From NCBI RefSeq assembly GCF_963678635.1, contig NC_087068.1, positions 49,125,724 through 49,189,723 on the forward strand: a stretch of DNA of 64,000 bases, read 5' to 3'. The translations under genes and the position numbers were made by a program. The first letter of the stretch is position 1, and each line of letters starts with the position of its first letter. The DNA is from Symsagittifera roscoffensis (Eukaryota; Xenacoelomorpha; Acoela; Convolutidae). Under the pieces are notes generated by a model. It saw nothing but the letters and a program-made list of their open reading frames with translations. It did no database searches and was not told where the DNA came from. This document shows positions 11,515-22,903 of the stretch, in pieces.

Positions 11515-11650
11515 AGGCACCTCGCAACGTCTATGCTAAATAAAACTTGACAGATCCCACCATTCAGGCAAAAGCCGTCCCACGGCTCTGAGCAATCAGT
11601 TAGAGGCAGCCCCGTCTCTTTATCAACCGCATATTTAGGTTCTGTTAAAT
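11515..11650 (-). CDS. EGF module A, first exon (cysteines 1-4)
   Basis: Bounded by an acceptor (TTTTTTAG) and a GTAAGTATG donor, 136 nt long like its counterparts in modules B and C. It encodes an acidic linker and then CSEPWDGFCLNGGIC, spaced C-x7-C-x5-C-x10-C. With the second exon the whole domain reads C-x7-C-x5-C-x10-C-x-C-x8-C, the pattern of EGF itself. The codon for the residue between cysteines 4 and 5 is split by the intron, as in vertebrate ErbB ligands, where a separate exon encodes the third loop. Module A differs more from B and C than they do from each other. Confidence 0.85.
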
Positions 11651-13615
11651 CTAAAAAACAATTGAAAACCATTTTTCCTCAAAAGTCAATAAAAATAGAA
11701 GTGTAGATAGTTCCGGTGCAACTAGCAAAAAAAAGTTTTAAATTGAAAGCACTCTTGTATAAAATATGGAATAAATTTTCACAATCAATTTTACCTATTT
11801 TTTTAAAACTTAAGGAAATTTCTTGCGCGTCTATATTGGATTCGGAAATTGTCGAAAGCAACGATGTTTATATGTTGAGAAAGTATATAATAACGATGGC
11901 ATTAAAAAAGTATGTTTCAGTACTTTCACTGATTTTTATCAATGTGATGTGATGACCTCAATTTGATCTCATATTTGACGATTATGGTATGTATTTTGTT
12001 AAATGTTTTCAGTAGGGGAATTTATGATGCTTTTTTCTGCAAAAAGGCTATTTCAGTTTTATGTCAACCTAAGATTTTCATTTGAAGGGGAAAATTTCAT
12101 TATGGAAAATCAATACTATAAAAAAAGTTGCACATATAATTTCAATATGGAAAACTTCTTATGAAATTTCCCCAGAAGTTTCCGTAAGCTTGGAGTTTAA
12201 TGAAGTTATGACCAGAAAGTATTAATTTATGAGAACTGTCTGACTAAAGATTTTCAGCCAGCCCAGGTAGTAACGCATTTTTGGTATAATTATGTGCCTT
12301 TAATCATATCAAGAGGACAAAAAAATTGTTTTTATCTGTATTAAGAATTAAACTAGTTATTAGGTTTTTTGGACGTTTGAATTGCATAAAAATATAAGTC
12401 TGCCCAAAAGAATCAATTCATAACAAGATTGCTCGTGTCAGTTTAAAACTTCTATGACTTTTCTAACTGCCCTTAATGCTATCTTTTTTGTTTTTATAAG
12501 TTATTCGAGTAATTTTGTAAAACAAATAGGTGCTGTCAGGTAAATACCCCTTTCACGCCCAATGCAAAGCATTAAAGCACCTATTTTCATTAAATATACC
12601 GGTTATACAGATCAAATAGCTGCCCCAGTTCATGTTGAAAAGGTTTTTGCGCCAGAGTTTTTTATCCACAATTATAATTATCATGATTAAGAGAAAAAAA
12701 ATCACCTCTCTGTTTTTCAATTTAGCGTAACTTTTGTGCGTAGATTGATAAAAAAAACAAAATGGAAAATTAAAACAGTTAGTTTAGGCATTAGCCAAAG
12801 TTATTCCTAAAAAAATAGAAAAAATATACTAACATATTTCAAACTTAATCATATTTCAAATATCTTTTTTTGGATGTTTGTAGAAGCTTCACACTGCCCA
12901 ATAAGCGGTAATCGACGGTTCAACAACTGGTTATCGACCACTTATTTACAAGCTTTTTGTCCTCTTATAACCTCTATAATATCCTTGCTAAAAGCCGAAA
13001 ATAGCTCGACATTGAACTAAAAGGCAAAAGACAAGGCAAAATTTTTGAGACAACGTCAGTTCAAGCTTCGAAGAAGTTCTTCATGATTTATCAGCGGTTG
13101 AAGATTTTTCGAAAAAGTTCAAAAGAAAAAACCAAAAAACTATGAAAAACCATAAACAATCCTTCCCACATGCAATTTGTACAAGTTAAAAAGCATGCGG
13201 ACAAGCAGAGCAGGTTTTTAACTTTATGTAATAAATTTAAAATCAAAATTTCATAGCATAAAATAGGAGAAATCTAAGTAAGCTTTCAAACATTTTGTGA
13301 AAAGGTTTTTTATTGACAGATAAATAACTCTTAAATTCCATTCCAAAGAAAAAAAGTCAAGGCGAAATATAATGTTGTAGCTGAATAACCATTTAGTTTC
13401 TTTAATGGTCGATAAGAGTGAATAGTTGTTGCTAGGGTTGCTAGGTACACTAGAAAAATTATTTAGAAGACTGTACAACCAAGATAGCGCTGAAAAAAAA
13501 ACTTAAGAAAATCGAGCTTGTATCAAGTCATTTTTGTTCTCTCGAACACCAAAAGCGTTTTTATGCGTTGCTGTAGAGTTTTTTTTAACAAAAAGAAGAA
13601 ACTTCAACAGCATAC
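11651..13615 (-). other. Intron between EGF modules B and A
   Basis: No exon or element recognised. Its 12.9-13.6 kb part is similar to 15.0-15.74 kb (shared GGAGAAATCTAAG, AGATAAATAACTCTTA and TTGTTCTCTCGA), showing that the duplicated unit included intron sequence as well as the two exons. Confidence 0.6.
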
Positions 13616-13707
13616 CTTGAAAGGACTCGTCGCCTTTTACTTCTTGCGTGATGATATGGTTAAAAAGATGTTCTTGACATCGTTCTCCTCCAAAATGTTC
13701 CGGACAT
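13616..13707 (-). CDS. EGF module B, second exon
   Basis: Acceptor TTTTAG and donor GTATGC bound 92 nt. It encodes CPEHFGGERC and a short tail ending KGDESFQ. Cysteine spacing x8 and the GERC ending are conserved. Phase 2 in, phase 1 out. It pairs with 14245-14380. The open frame can be read through both splice sites, but cysteine content stops at the borders, which agree with those of modules A and C. Confidence 0.85.
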
Positions 13708-14244
13708 CTAAAAGGTAAAAAAACTATCATTTTTGAAAAAATTTTGTGTCAAACATCTCATGGCATAGTAAGTACAATAATTCAGATGTTTTGTTTTTCG
13801 TTATGATTATTTTTGCAAGACAGCACTTTTAACTGTTTTGAGGAACAATTTCATTGAATGAGATCTGCAGTTATGGATCAAATTTATTTTGTTTCAGTTT
13901 GTTAAATTTTGTAAAATATTTTAACCTGAATTTTAAGGAAAATTTCCTCAAAAAATTATAGCTGGTCATAGTTTTATGAAGTGGTGGGAACAAAAACTTA
14001 ACTCGAGTCAAGTTTTTGGTTAAATGATTTCTCCGTCACGGATATTTGTGCTAAAGACAAACTTTACCAGAATGTAAAACCTGACCTTAATTTTCTGTTC
14101 CAAGCAAACTCATACATATTTTTCATATTTTCGGCAACAATCCTAAAGATTTTTTTTCATCCATCATTAAAAAAGCAACAGAGTTTTTGATTTCAGAATT
14201 ACTTCTACAAATGATTAAAACAAACCTTTTTAATTTATACTTAC

Positions 14245-14380
14245 TGGCAGCTTGGAGCATTCAACTCAATTATCATTCGACAGGTGCCACCATTCAAGCA
14301 AAAACCATCCAATTCATCTGAGCATTCAGTTATAGGCCGTTTTGTCTGTTCATCAGTCGACTTTCCAGTTTCGGAGAAAT
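14245..14380 (-). CDS. EGF module B, first exon
   Basis: Acceptor AAAGTAG, donor GTAAGT, 136 nt. It encodes a Ser/Thr/Glu linker, then CSDELDGFCLNGGTC and MIIELNAPSC, giving C-x7-C-x5-C-x10-C. The aromatic-Cys-Leu sequence before the second disulfide matches a receptor-contact region in EGF family ligands (known for the family; function here is inferred). It starts in phase 1, so the two-exon module as a whole is a symmetric 1-1 unit that can be duplicated without breaking the frame. Confidence 0.85.
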
Positions 14381-15739
14381 CTACTTTAAAAAAATAAAAC
14401 CAAATTTACACAAAAATCCAAAAAACTACAGAAGCTTCTAGTTCCGGTGCTAATAGCAAAACAAGTTTTGACTGAAAGCACCATTGTAAAATAATTGAAA
14501 TAAATTTTCAACATCATTTTTTTTTAAATTATGTTCGCCGAATTTTTTCGTGTTTTTTTAAATTTAGAAATACAATGTCGATGTAAGAAAAAAAATGATA
14601 TCAAAAAATTGTGGCTCAGTACTTAACTAAATAAGTTTTAGTGCTGACTCAGTTTAATCACTTGTATTACGATTAAGGTGAGTATTCCTTCGAATCAATT
14701 CAATAAAGAAAAAACATAAAAGTTTTTTTTCTATCTGAGAACCGGGAAACTTAAATAAATGTTAACCTAAAAATCCCATACAAAAAAGCCAACACTTTTC
14801 AAAAGAAAACAGTCAAAAAAATTTTTACGTCTAAAAAAACGACCCATCTTGATCATTTTGCGTTATAAATCAAACTCAAAATAATTCGGAGAAAACTTTG
14901 CCGGTTCATGAAATCAAAAGCAAAAATTCTAGAAAATCCTACAGAAACCACTTAAATCGCAGAAAACTTAACGAATTTAAATCAATGGTGAGAGACTCTT
15001 AGTAAATATTATGAGACACAAAAAGAAACAAAGGTTCAAGAACTGGTTTTCGACAACTTTTTATAAACTTTTTGTCCTCCTACAATTTCTATTAAATCCA
15101 AACCAATAGCCGAGAATAGCTCAATATTAGATTAAAAGACGAAAAAGATACTTTTTCAAAAACTTTCAAAACACGTCAGTTCAAGCTTCGAAGAAATTTA
15201 TTATGATTCATCAACGGCTGAGTATTTTTCAAAAAGTTCAAAATAAAAAACAAAAAAAAACAAAACACCAACAACAGTCCTTCCCACATAAAAAGATCTG
15301 AGCCATAAATTTAAAAAAATCCGGATAAGCAGTGCAGGTTTTCAAACGTATGAAATCAATTTAATATCAAAAATTAGAAGAATAAAAATTGGAGAAATCT
15401 AAGTTAGCTTTCAAACATTTTATGAAAAAGTTTTTTTTTCATTCACAGATAAATAACTCTTAAATTCCAATCCAAAAAAAATCAATGCAAAAAACAATCC
15501 TGTAGCTTAAAAACCCTGTAGTTTTTTTTAATGGTTAATAAGAGTGAATAGTTGTTGTTAGGGTTGCTAGGTACACCAGAATATTTATTCAGAAGATTAA
15601 ACAATCAAGATTTTGCTGGAAAGAAAACATAAGTAGATCGACTATGTGTCACGTCATTTTTGTTCTCTCGATCACCAAAAGACTTTTTATGCGTTGCTTA
15701 AGAGTTTTTCAACAAAAAGGACAAAATTAATTAGCATAC
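14381..15739 (-). other. Intron between EGF modules C and B
   Basis: Intron sequence homologous to the neighbouring B-A intron and to the stretch after 18.8 kb. No other feature seen. Confidence 0.6.
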
Positions 15740-15783
15740 TTTGATAAAATTCGTCGTGTTTTTGTACACTTCTTGCGTGAGTT
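15740..15783 (-). pseudogene. EGF module C, second exon, 3' part after the insertion
   Basis: Sequence matching the end of module B's second exon (plus strand CATAC donor complement, then ACTTCTTGCGTGA) lies here, directly against the left end of the copia element. The matching start of the exon is about 2 kb away at 17830-17886. The exon is therefore split. The last exon base before the donor is A, not the G of modules A and B. Confidence 0.7.
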
Positions 15784-17339
15784 GGATAAAGCAAGAAATA
15801 AACCAGTCCCGAAAAATTGTTACAACCAGGATAATAGATATTGTTTACATAGATATTTTAGGTCCTGTCGACCGGATACCAGTAGATGTTCATTGAGATG
15901 CTACAGGTTCTGTGGAAAGTTTTTCTAGATATCGAACAACTTATTTTTGAAGACGAAAGATGAGGCAACAGAACAGTTGGAAAGGCTCATAGCAGATTTA
16001 AGGTTCCTAAGACTTTAGTTTCAGATGGCACAGGAGAATACAAGGGACAGGAATTTAGGGGATTTTGTACGAAACAGAAAATAAGACTGAAAACCCTGGC
16101 TCCTTATACCCCTCAAGAGAACAGAAAGATGTGTGGGGAACGATTACTCAAATGGTTCGCTTTATCGGCCTTATGCTTTTAAAATGGCTACCAATCTCAA
16201 ATTCATGTGCTTTCATTCTGCTATAGGCAAAACACCTTAAACAACCTTACATTTTATGGATGTGTAATAAATAGTTTTGTGGAAAAATAGTTTCGCAAAA
16301 AACTAGACAAATTTGAAAAAAAATCAATTTTACTGGGGACATCGGGGATTTTCACGTTAAGTATTTGCCTACAACTAAGATGTCGACCATAAGAATAGTT
16401 CTAAGCTCAGCAGTTAAGCTGTTCAAAATAGTTATGAGCTGAAACAGTTAGACCTTAAGTCTGCATACTTGAATGCAAAACTAGATGAAGACAATTTTAA
16501 GAAAGATTTGAGATGTTTGACAAAGAAGAAAAACACCTTAGTTTGTCTTCTGATGAAAATTCTTCAGTTACTAAAGCAGTCCGGTAGAAACTGGCATGGT
16601 ACTCTGAAAGGCTATCTCGACGATTTAGTTTTTGAAAGTTCAATTTTTGGACTCTGAGAGGCTATCTTAAAGATTTAGTTTTTGAAATTTCAGTTTTTGA
16701 TGAGTGCTTGTTTCTTAGGAGGATTGAGGAAGAGATTAAAGGTTTTGTTTGCTTGTGGGTCAATGATATGCTGGTTTTCGGAGCGGGCCAATTTTTCTGT
16801 AGCTGGCTTGAAATCATTATCTCTGAGGAATTTAAGATGTTTGAAACAAAACCGATAAAAACCCTTTTTGACGAAAACGAAAAACTGACAAAATAAGATT
16901 GTCCTTTGGAAGGTAGCATGTAACAAAAAAAATAAAAAGAAATGTCAGTTGCCAGGAAATGTTGGTTGCCTAAATTACTTAGTTTTATCAAGTAGACCTG
17001 ACATTTGCATTTGCAGCAAACATGTCATGTTTTTTTTTGAAAAACCCAGTCGAAAGCATTGGAACGCCAGGAAAAATTGTATAAGATATCTGCTAGGATT
17101 AAAAAAATACCTGTATTATATAGAAGGTATAAGGCAACGAATCTTGTTCGCTACTCCGATATGGACTGGGCTGGAAATATAGACAATAGCATACCTCACG
17201 ACATTCCTTCAAGTTCAGTGATAGCTCAGGTGTACTAAGTTGGTCTAGCAGACTTCAGCATTGTGTATCAGTTTCAACAGCCGACGCAGAACACAATGTT
17301 GCGGTCGAAACAGTAAAGGAAGGATTTCATCTAGAGGGC

Positions 17340-17609
17340 ATGCTTAGCGACTTAGGTATGATATCTAACAGGCCTCTGCAAGAGTTTGTTGATAACCAAG
17401 CTTGTGTTGCCCATAGTAAACATTCAAAGAACCACGGAAAGACGAAGCATTTTGCCAGAAAACTACACTTCATTCGAAAGTTAGTTGAACAGAAGAAAAT
17501 GACATCAACCTTTTTACCAACAGCAATCATGCCTGCAGACTTTTTGATGAAAAACTTGGGAAAATGCAAAAATGCACTTTTCCACAACGTTTTATTAGAA
17601 ACCACCTAA
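17340..17609 (+). pseudogene. copia RNase H fragment
   Basis: The longest intact stretch of the element's pol: 89 codons ending at TAA 17607-17609. It carries the RNase H DNQA motif and the H-x2-K-TKH-x-H-FIR block typical of the C-terminus of Ty1/copia polyproteins. It has no start codon of its own in a biological sense and is a fragment of the upstream frame. Not a host gene. Confidence 0.75.
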
Positions 17610-17623
17610 TTTAAAAGGCGGGG

Positions 17624-17829
17624 TATTGGTGATTTTTCGTAACTGAATTGGAATTGATCTTTCTTATTCGGTTCGATTAGTAGCTGTTGAAACAAGACCT
17701 TCAGTCATTGGTTCGAGCATTTTTGTGCGGGTAGTTTACCATATAAATTTGATCTGATTTACTACTGGAACTATCACTCCAATCACAATCATTCACTCCT
17801 TATTATTCAACCGTTTGTCGCTGCAATAA
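17624..17829 (+). repeat. Probable 3' LTR of the copia element
   Basis: It follows the polypurine-like GGCGGGG and ends where EGF exon homology resumes (CTTGATCATATGG). No second copy is left upstream, so the borders are inferred from exon homology alone. No clear target-site duplication could be read because the 5' end is deleted. Confidence 0.5.
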
Positions 17830-17886
17830 CCTTGATCATATGGAACATATTCACCACATCGTTCTCCTTCATAGTACTCGGGACAT
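17830..17886 (-). pseudogene. EGF module C, second exon, 5' part
   Basis: Acceptor TTTTAG, then CPEYYEGERCGEYVPY in the same phase as modules A and B, with cysteines 5 and 6 and the GERC ending intact. Homology to the other modules stops where copia LTR-like sequence begins. The frame runs on into the LTR with no good donor at the expected place, so this module is expected to be lost or mis-spliced in this allele unless the insertion is skipped together with the exon. Confidence 0.75.
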
Positions 17887-18647
17887 CTAAAAGACAAAAA
17901 AAATATATCAGTTTTGAAAAACCTTTGTGTCAAAACTATCATGGCATAGTTAGTACGATAATTCAGATGTTTTGTCTTTTATTATTATCAGTTTTGCGAG
18001 ACAGCACATTTTGCTGATTTTAGGAAGTCGATCTATCCTGATTTAGTTGAATAAAAAAAAACTGTTTTCCTATCTCAAAATGGGTTTTATTAGCGTCTAA
18101 CCTCCATATAAGTTCCCTGAAATTTTTTTAAGTTCGTGGGAAAAGCTTCAAATCCAATCAAATCTTTTATAAATAATTATAATTAAAAAAATTCTTCATA
18201 ATTTTAAAAAGTTTTGATAGGCAAGTCAGTCTTAATCTCTTCGTCAGTGAAAATAATTACGCTCGATAGACCGTTTTTTGACATTTGATTTTTGTAAAAA
18301 ATTTTCATCTGAATTTTAAGGAAAATTGTTTCAAAAAAGTTTAGCTGGTTATAACTTTGTGAATTGATTGGAATAAAAACTTTATCCGAAACAAGTTTTT
18401 GGTAAAGGATTTCTTCGTCACGGATATTTGTTCTGAAGACAAATATTACCGGAATGTAAAACCTGCCCTTAATCATTTCTTCCAAGCAGAATCATACATA
18501 TTTTTCAATTTTCACATAATCTTTTGGCTTTTTTCGGCAACAATCTTAAAGAATTTTCTTCATGCATCATCAATAAAGCAACAACGTTTTTGATTTCAGA
18601 ACTGAATCTACAAATGACTAAAACAAACCCTTTCAATTTATACTTAC

Positions 18648-18783
18648 ATGCACTTCGGAATATTCAGCTCAATTATCATTTGACAGGTGCCATCATTCAA
18701 GCAAAAACCATACCATTCATCTTTGCAATCAGTTATAGGCAGTCCTGTATCTTCATCAATTGCATTTTTAGTTTCTGAGAGAT
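18648..18783 (-). CDS. EGF module C, first exon
   Basis: Acceptor TTTAGTAG, donor GTAAGTATA, 136 nt, the same length and phases as in A and B. It encodes CKDEWYGFCLNDGTC and MIIELNIPKC with C-x7-C-x5-C-x10-C spacing. It is the first module after the signal peptide exon in transcription order. Its partner exon is split by the copia element, so splicing from here to module B would leave a domain with four cysteines and change the frame. Confidence 0.8.
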
Positions 18784-20472
18784 CTACTAAAAAAAATAAA
18801 AAACAAATTTACACAAAAATCTAAAAACTACAAGAGTTTCTAGTTCCGGTGTTACTAGCAAAACAGGTTGTGACTGAAAGCACCATTGTAAAATAATTGA
18901 AATAAATTTTCAACATCATTTTTTCTCTTTTTAAACATATTCACCGAGGTTTATGCGTGTTGTTTTCTGAGTTTGGAATTACAATGTCGATGTTGAGAAA
19001 AAATTTTAAAAAAGATACTTAAAAAAACGTGGCTATGTACTTTTACTAAATAAATCAAAGTGATGACTCAGTTTCATCTGATATAGGTCGATTAAGGTAA
19101 GTATTCCTTCGAATAATTTCAGTGAAGGAAACTATTATGTTTTTTCAAACTGGCAACCGGGAACTTTCATTTATTTTCAACCTAAACTTGCCATACGAAA
19201 AAAGACAACAATTGCAAAAGAAGTCAAAAAAAATTTTATCTTTATAAAAAGCGACCCATGTTGATCATTGTGCCAACTTTTGAAAAAATACAGCAGAGTG
19301 TACACTTTTTTTCTAATGAATTGTCGAGTAAGTTCACAATTTTCAATACGTCCACTCGCGAAAAAGTACGATCACGCTCCAAAACGAGCGGTTGACTTGA
19401 TCGTTTTCTAAAAAACTAAATCAGATCATCAGTTGAGAAGATTTAATGAAGTTCAAAATAATATATTGTTTTTAGAAGGAAATGATCAAATTTGAAATTT
19501 CGATCTACCCTGTTTCTGTTTTTACATCAATTCATATTTTTCACTGGCTCTCCACAAACTTTTTTTCTCTATATAAATTTAGAGAAAAAACCAAAATAGC
19601 TGCTTACTGTGCAAGTAGCACAGTATGTTTAGACAATACCCAAGAAAAACTACAAAAAAAATTTTTTTCTTTTTTTTTCAAAAAAAGGTTAATTTATGGA
19701 TTATATATTTTAAAAACTATACAAACGCGTAAGAACTATTGGTAGTAGGTCAGAATAACTGACACAATTTGTCTCAAAAAATGAATAACAAGCAAAAAAC
19801 GAGAGAAAAAAACTATTGTTTGATTTTTTATATTTTTTTATTGCCAAGACAGCGCTAAAAAAAATTGAAAACTAGTTTACGTGATAAAAGCAAAGCTTTT
19901 GTGTTAGTTGAGCGAAAATGTTAAAACAATTTTTGTTAAAGACCGTCTCAAATTAAATTCAGAATTTTTTTCAACTTTTTACAGACAGTTTTTATTCTTT
20001 TTTTTTTATTTTTGAAAACATTTTTCCTTTTGTTTTGGCGAGGAAACGCTGTATGAAACTTGAAATCAGTTTTCCAGTAGTAAACTTCCAACGCTTAAAA
20101 TACTATTTTTGGTTTAATACCTTCTAGCTCGAAGTTGGTCTAAAAATTAAAAAAAAAATTCAAACCAGTTTTTCGTAAGGCTTTTTTTATGAGAAATTTT
20201 TTTCTGAATTGCAAGAAGCAAAAGGATTTTAATATGATAGATCACTAGTTTCATAATCACCCGGTAACTAATTTTGCGTAGAAAAAAAAAGAAAAAATTT
20301 TTTATAGAGAAGCCTTAATTTTGATTTTGCGCATGAAAAAAATGAGAACCAAAAAACCAACTTTAAAAACTTAATTTGATGCACAAGATTTTTATTTTGG
20401 TCAAAGTTCGAATCTAGTCGGAACACTATTCGTTAATTCAGGAATGAGCAGATGAAAAAACAAACAAATTAC
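18784..20472 (-). other. Intron 1 of the EGF-type gene
   Basis: No exon seen. The first few hundred bases downstream of module C resemble the sequence next to module B (for example TCTAGTTCCGGTG and TTACAATGTCGATGT), so the duplication unit extends to about 19.1 kb. The rest is A/T-rich with no recognised element. Confidence 0.5.
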
Positions 20473-20521
20473 CTCCAGAGAACAAAGACCCCAACAATAG
20501 AATTGAGCATAATAAAATCAT
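20473..20521 (-). CDS. Signal-peptide exon of the EGF-type gene
   Basis: ATG at 20521-20519 opens MILLCSILLLGSLFSG and is cut by a GTAATT donor in phase 1, the phase in which every EGF first exon begins. The sequence has a hydrophobic core and small residues at the end, as in a secretory signal peptide. Together the exons predict a small secreted protein of up to three EGF domains with no membrane segment seen. The start choice rests on the peptide character and matching phase; the promoter was not identified. Confidence 0.65.
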
Positions 20522-20825
20522 TTTGAAAATATTCCTTCTTTACTTGTTATTTTTTATTTGAAGAAGTTTGCTGACTGCTGTTATTCCAAAAGCAAACTAA
20601 AATGAAAGTTGAGAAAATTGTGAAGTTTGAATTTCCGCAGATGTTTAAAGTGGTTCAGTTCATCCTCCAATTGAGCAACATTTGGTATTAATCGGTGAAA
20701 TTGTCTCATAAATTGAGTAAATAGGGTGTCCTCCAAACAAACATAATTTTTTAACTGGGTTTCTTAAAAAAGGAAGATCACATCTTCAGCCGTAAATTAA
20801 GTCCAATTCGCCAACAAAAAATTTG

Positions 20826-20883
20826 TTTTTTATTCACCCAGATTTTTAAATTTATTTAAAAATCTGTGTGAATAAAAAACAAA
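20826..20883. repeat. Near-perfect short palindrome
   Basis: GTTTTTTATTCACC-CAGATTTTTAAATTT is followed directly by its reverse complement with one or two mismatches, making a stem of about 27 bp with almost no loop. It could be the remains of a collapsed inverted-repeat element. It lies just upstream of the signal-peptide exon. Confidence 0.7.
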
Positions 20884-20984
20884 GTTCATTCAAAAAGGAC
20901 AAAAGGGATTTCAGTTTTTTTATGTTGACACTTCAGCAAAACTTTTAGACAAATTTGACTCGAAATGATTTCACAAAAAGTTTC

Positions 20985-21455
20985 ATTGATCCGAAATGGT
21001 AACTTCCCAAATGGCATAATTCCCAAATGGCATAAAAGTGGAATTTTTTTCCAAATGGCATAAATTTCAAGTTTTCATTGTAATTTAAACGTTTTCTATC
21101 AATTTCTATTTCTGCGATTTTGTTTGGAACGAAAGCATATGAACAAGACTTGGATTTAATTGCTTTCAAACAAATGTTACGCAACAAATTTTTTGAAAAA
21201 AATTGACCAGTAGAAGCTTAATAATAACCGCAAGCTTATGCTTCTTGCTTTTGATAACAAAAATTCTACAACTTATTCAAGATAAAATAACAATCAACAT
21301 ATGAAGTGACAACTTGACTAACTTTCTCTCATTGTTCACGAAATTGTTATTGATTTCAATGCAACTGTTGCATGAAATTTATGCCATTTGGGAACTTTTC
21401 AATTTTATGCCATTTGGGAATTATGCCATTTGAGACCTAATCATCCGAAATTATA
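20985..21455. mobile_element. Inverted-repeat element with AAATGGCATAA arrays
   Basis: Three TTCCCAAATGGCATAA-type units at 21001-21065 face three inverted units (TTATGCCATTTGGGAA) at 21378-21432, flanked by CCGAAATGG and CATCCGAAAT at the two ends. The arms are about 60 bp. No coding sequence was recognised; the minus open frame at 20945-21187 crosses the repeat. Probably a MITE. Confidence 0.65.
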
Positions 21456-21639
21456 GTAGCTGAAATCATCAATAGCTGATAAACCAACTTGATAGATTTT
21501 TTTTAACTTTGTACCGTCAAACGTTGTACACTTTCCAAATAAATAACAATTGATCCAATTAAAATGAGCCAATTGAAACATCAATTTTAATGATCAATTT
21601 TGTCTTATAATAACAAGCAAAAGACACTCGCATCAAAAT

Positions 21640-21870
21640 TTAGGCGTATGTAATCGATTATAACTGATTATTATGATGATTTTTGGACAATTATAATCGA
21701 TTATAACTACCAAGATTAGATGTTTAAAGGATTTATAATTGATTATAACCGTGATATTTTCCAAGAGATCAAAATCTTTTATAATCGATTATAATTGATT
21801 ATAGTTCATATAAAAATCCCTTAAAATCAAATATAAACGATTATAATCGATTACAATTTCCTATTTTGCC
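21640..21870. repeat. Cluster of ATAATCGATTATAA palindromes
   Basis: At least five copies of TAATCGATTATAA or close variants occur within 220 bp, and a few more near 22265-22410. The same motif fills the interior of the element at 4929-5492, but no terminal repeats were found here. Confidence 0.6.
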
Positions 21871-22903
21871 AAAATTTTGTCAAACCAAAAAAGTATTCCT
21901 ATTATATCTTATGGGTTATTAAACTTGTTTCTAAAACAAAATCGCTAAAAGAGAGACCTCTTGTCACATTTTGGTTCATCTGAACACAAAGTTTTACCAC
22001 GAAACAAAAGTTTTCTCAGAGATCTTTTTTTTAGTTGAACGGTTTCTGCGCTAAGTGAAAAACAAACCTTCCGAATCAATCATGGAACTAAATTAATTTG
22101 CTGATGTTTTAGAGGTAAAAGAAATTTGCATCATGAAAGACCTCTGATGGGGAATAAAAGAGAAAACCTCAAAAATTTGAAATGATTTGACAGTTCCAAC
22201 GTCTAAGAAAAGCATAAAATATGAGCAAATTAGATTCAACTTCGAAGACAAAATGGGCAATCAAAGTGGATTATAATCAATCAAAATGTATTTTAAAAGT
22301 TTAAATTTTGATTTTTAAAAGAGAGGTCAATAGTTGATTTTTAAATGATTAAAATCGGTTGTTTTTCAATTTTAGTAAGAGTGGTCCTAAAATCAAAATA
22401 TAATCGATTATTAACGGTTCAAACTGGATGCGGGCAGGTTTTCTTGATTCATTCAACTTACAATTAAATTAAGTCGAAAAAGGATAAAAATGTCTGCTTT
22501 AGATTTGAAAAAACGGTTGCTGATGTAAGGTTTAATGAAAAACTATTTTGCCGCTGGAAAACAATTTGCAGAAAATACAAATTAGCCCAGGCTGAGTTTT
22601 TCAATTTGTTTGTTAAATTGCTTTGTGAAACTGTACTGTTAATAGTGATTTTAAAAACTGCTTTCGGAAAAATTTTGCTTATGTTAAAACTTTTCTAAGA
22701 CTTAAAGTTAAACGGTTTTAAAAGTAAAACAATTTTCATACTAAGACTAGTATAAAAGATGAAATTTAAAAAAGATAATATCACTACCAAGTTTGCTAGC
22801 AGACTTTTAAATTAAAACTAATGTTAAAAAAGGCTCTGATTAAGTTAGTGGATTTTACTAAGTTTAATTTTAAAACTCGGTGTTGAAAATGATATCAGAT
22901 GTA
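21871..22903. other. Non-coding stretch
   Basis: No gene seen. Scattered AATCGATTAT motifs near 22390; otherwise featureless AT-rich DNA. Confidence 0.4.

Larger units (their letters stand above)
15784..17829 (+). mobile_element. Decayed Ty1/copia retrotransposon
   Basis: A plus-strand copia-type pol with many frame breaks. In order: integrase core start near 15840 (VYIDILGPVDR), SDGTGEY and APYTPQENR up to 16125; reverse transcriptase from 16445 (LDLKSAYLNAKLDED, LKQSGRNWHGTL, then VNDML in place of the YVDD box) to about 17000; the connection region (LNYLVLSSRPDI, HWNARKN, DWAG); RNase H from 17260 (STADAEHN, DNQACVAHSKH, KTKHFARKLHFIR) to the stop near 17609. A purine-rich GGCGGGG tract and an LTR-like 17624-17829 follow. 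The 5' LTR, gag and protease are missing. It lies inside an exon of the EGF-type gene. Confidence 0.85.

Noticed and set aside
16662-16991. 109-codon minus-strand ORF
   Set aside because: It is antisense to the copia reverse transcriptase region.
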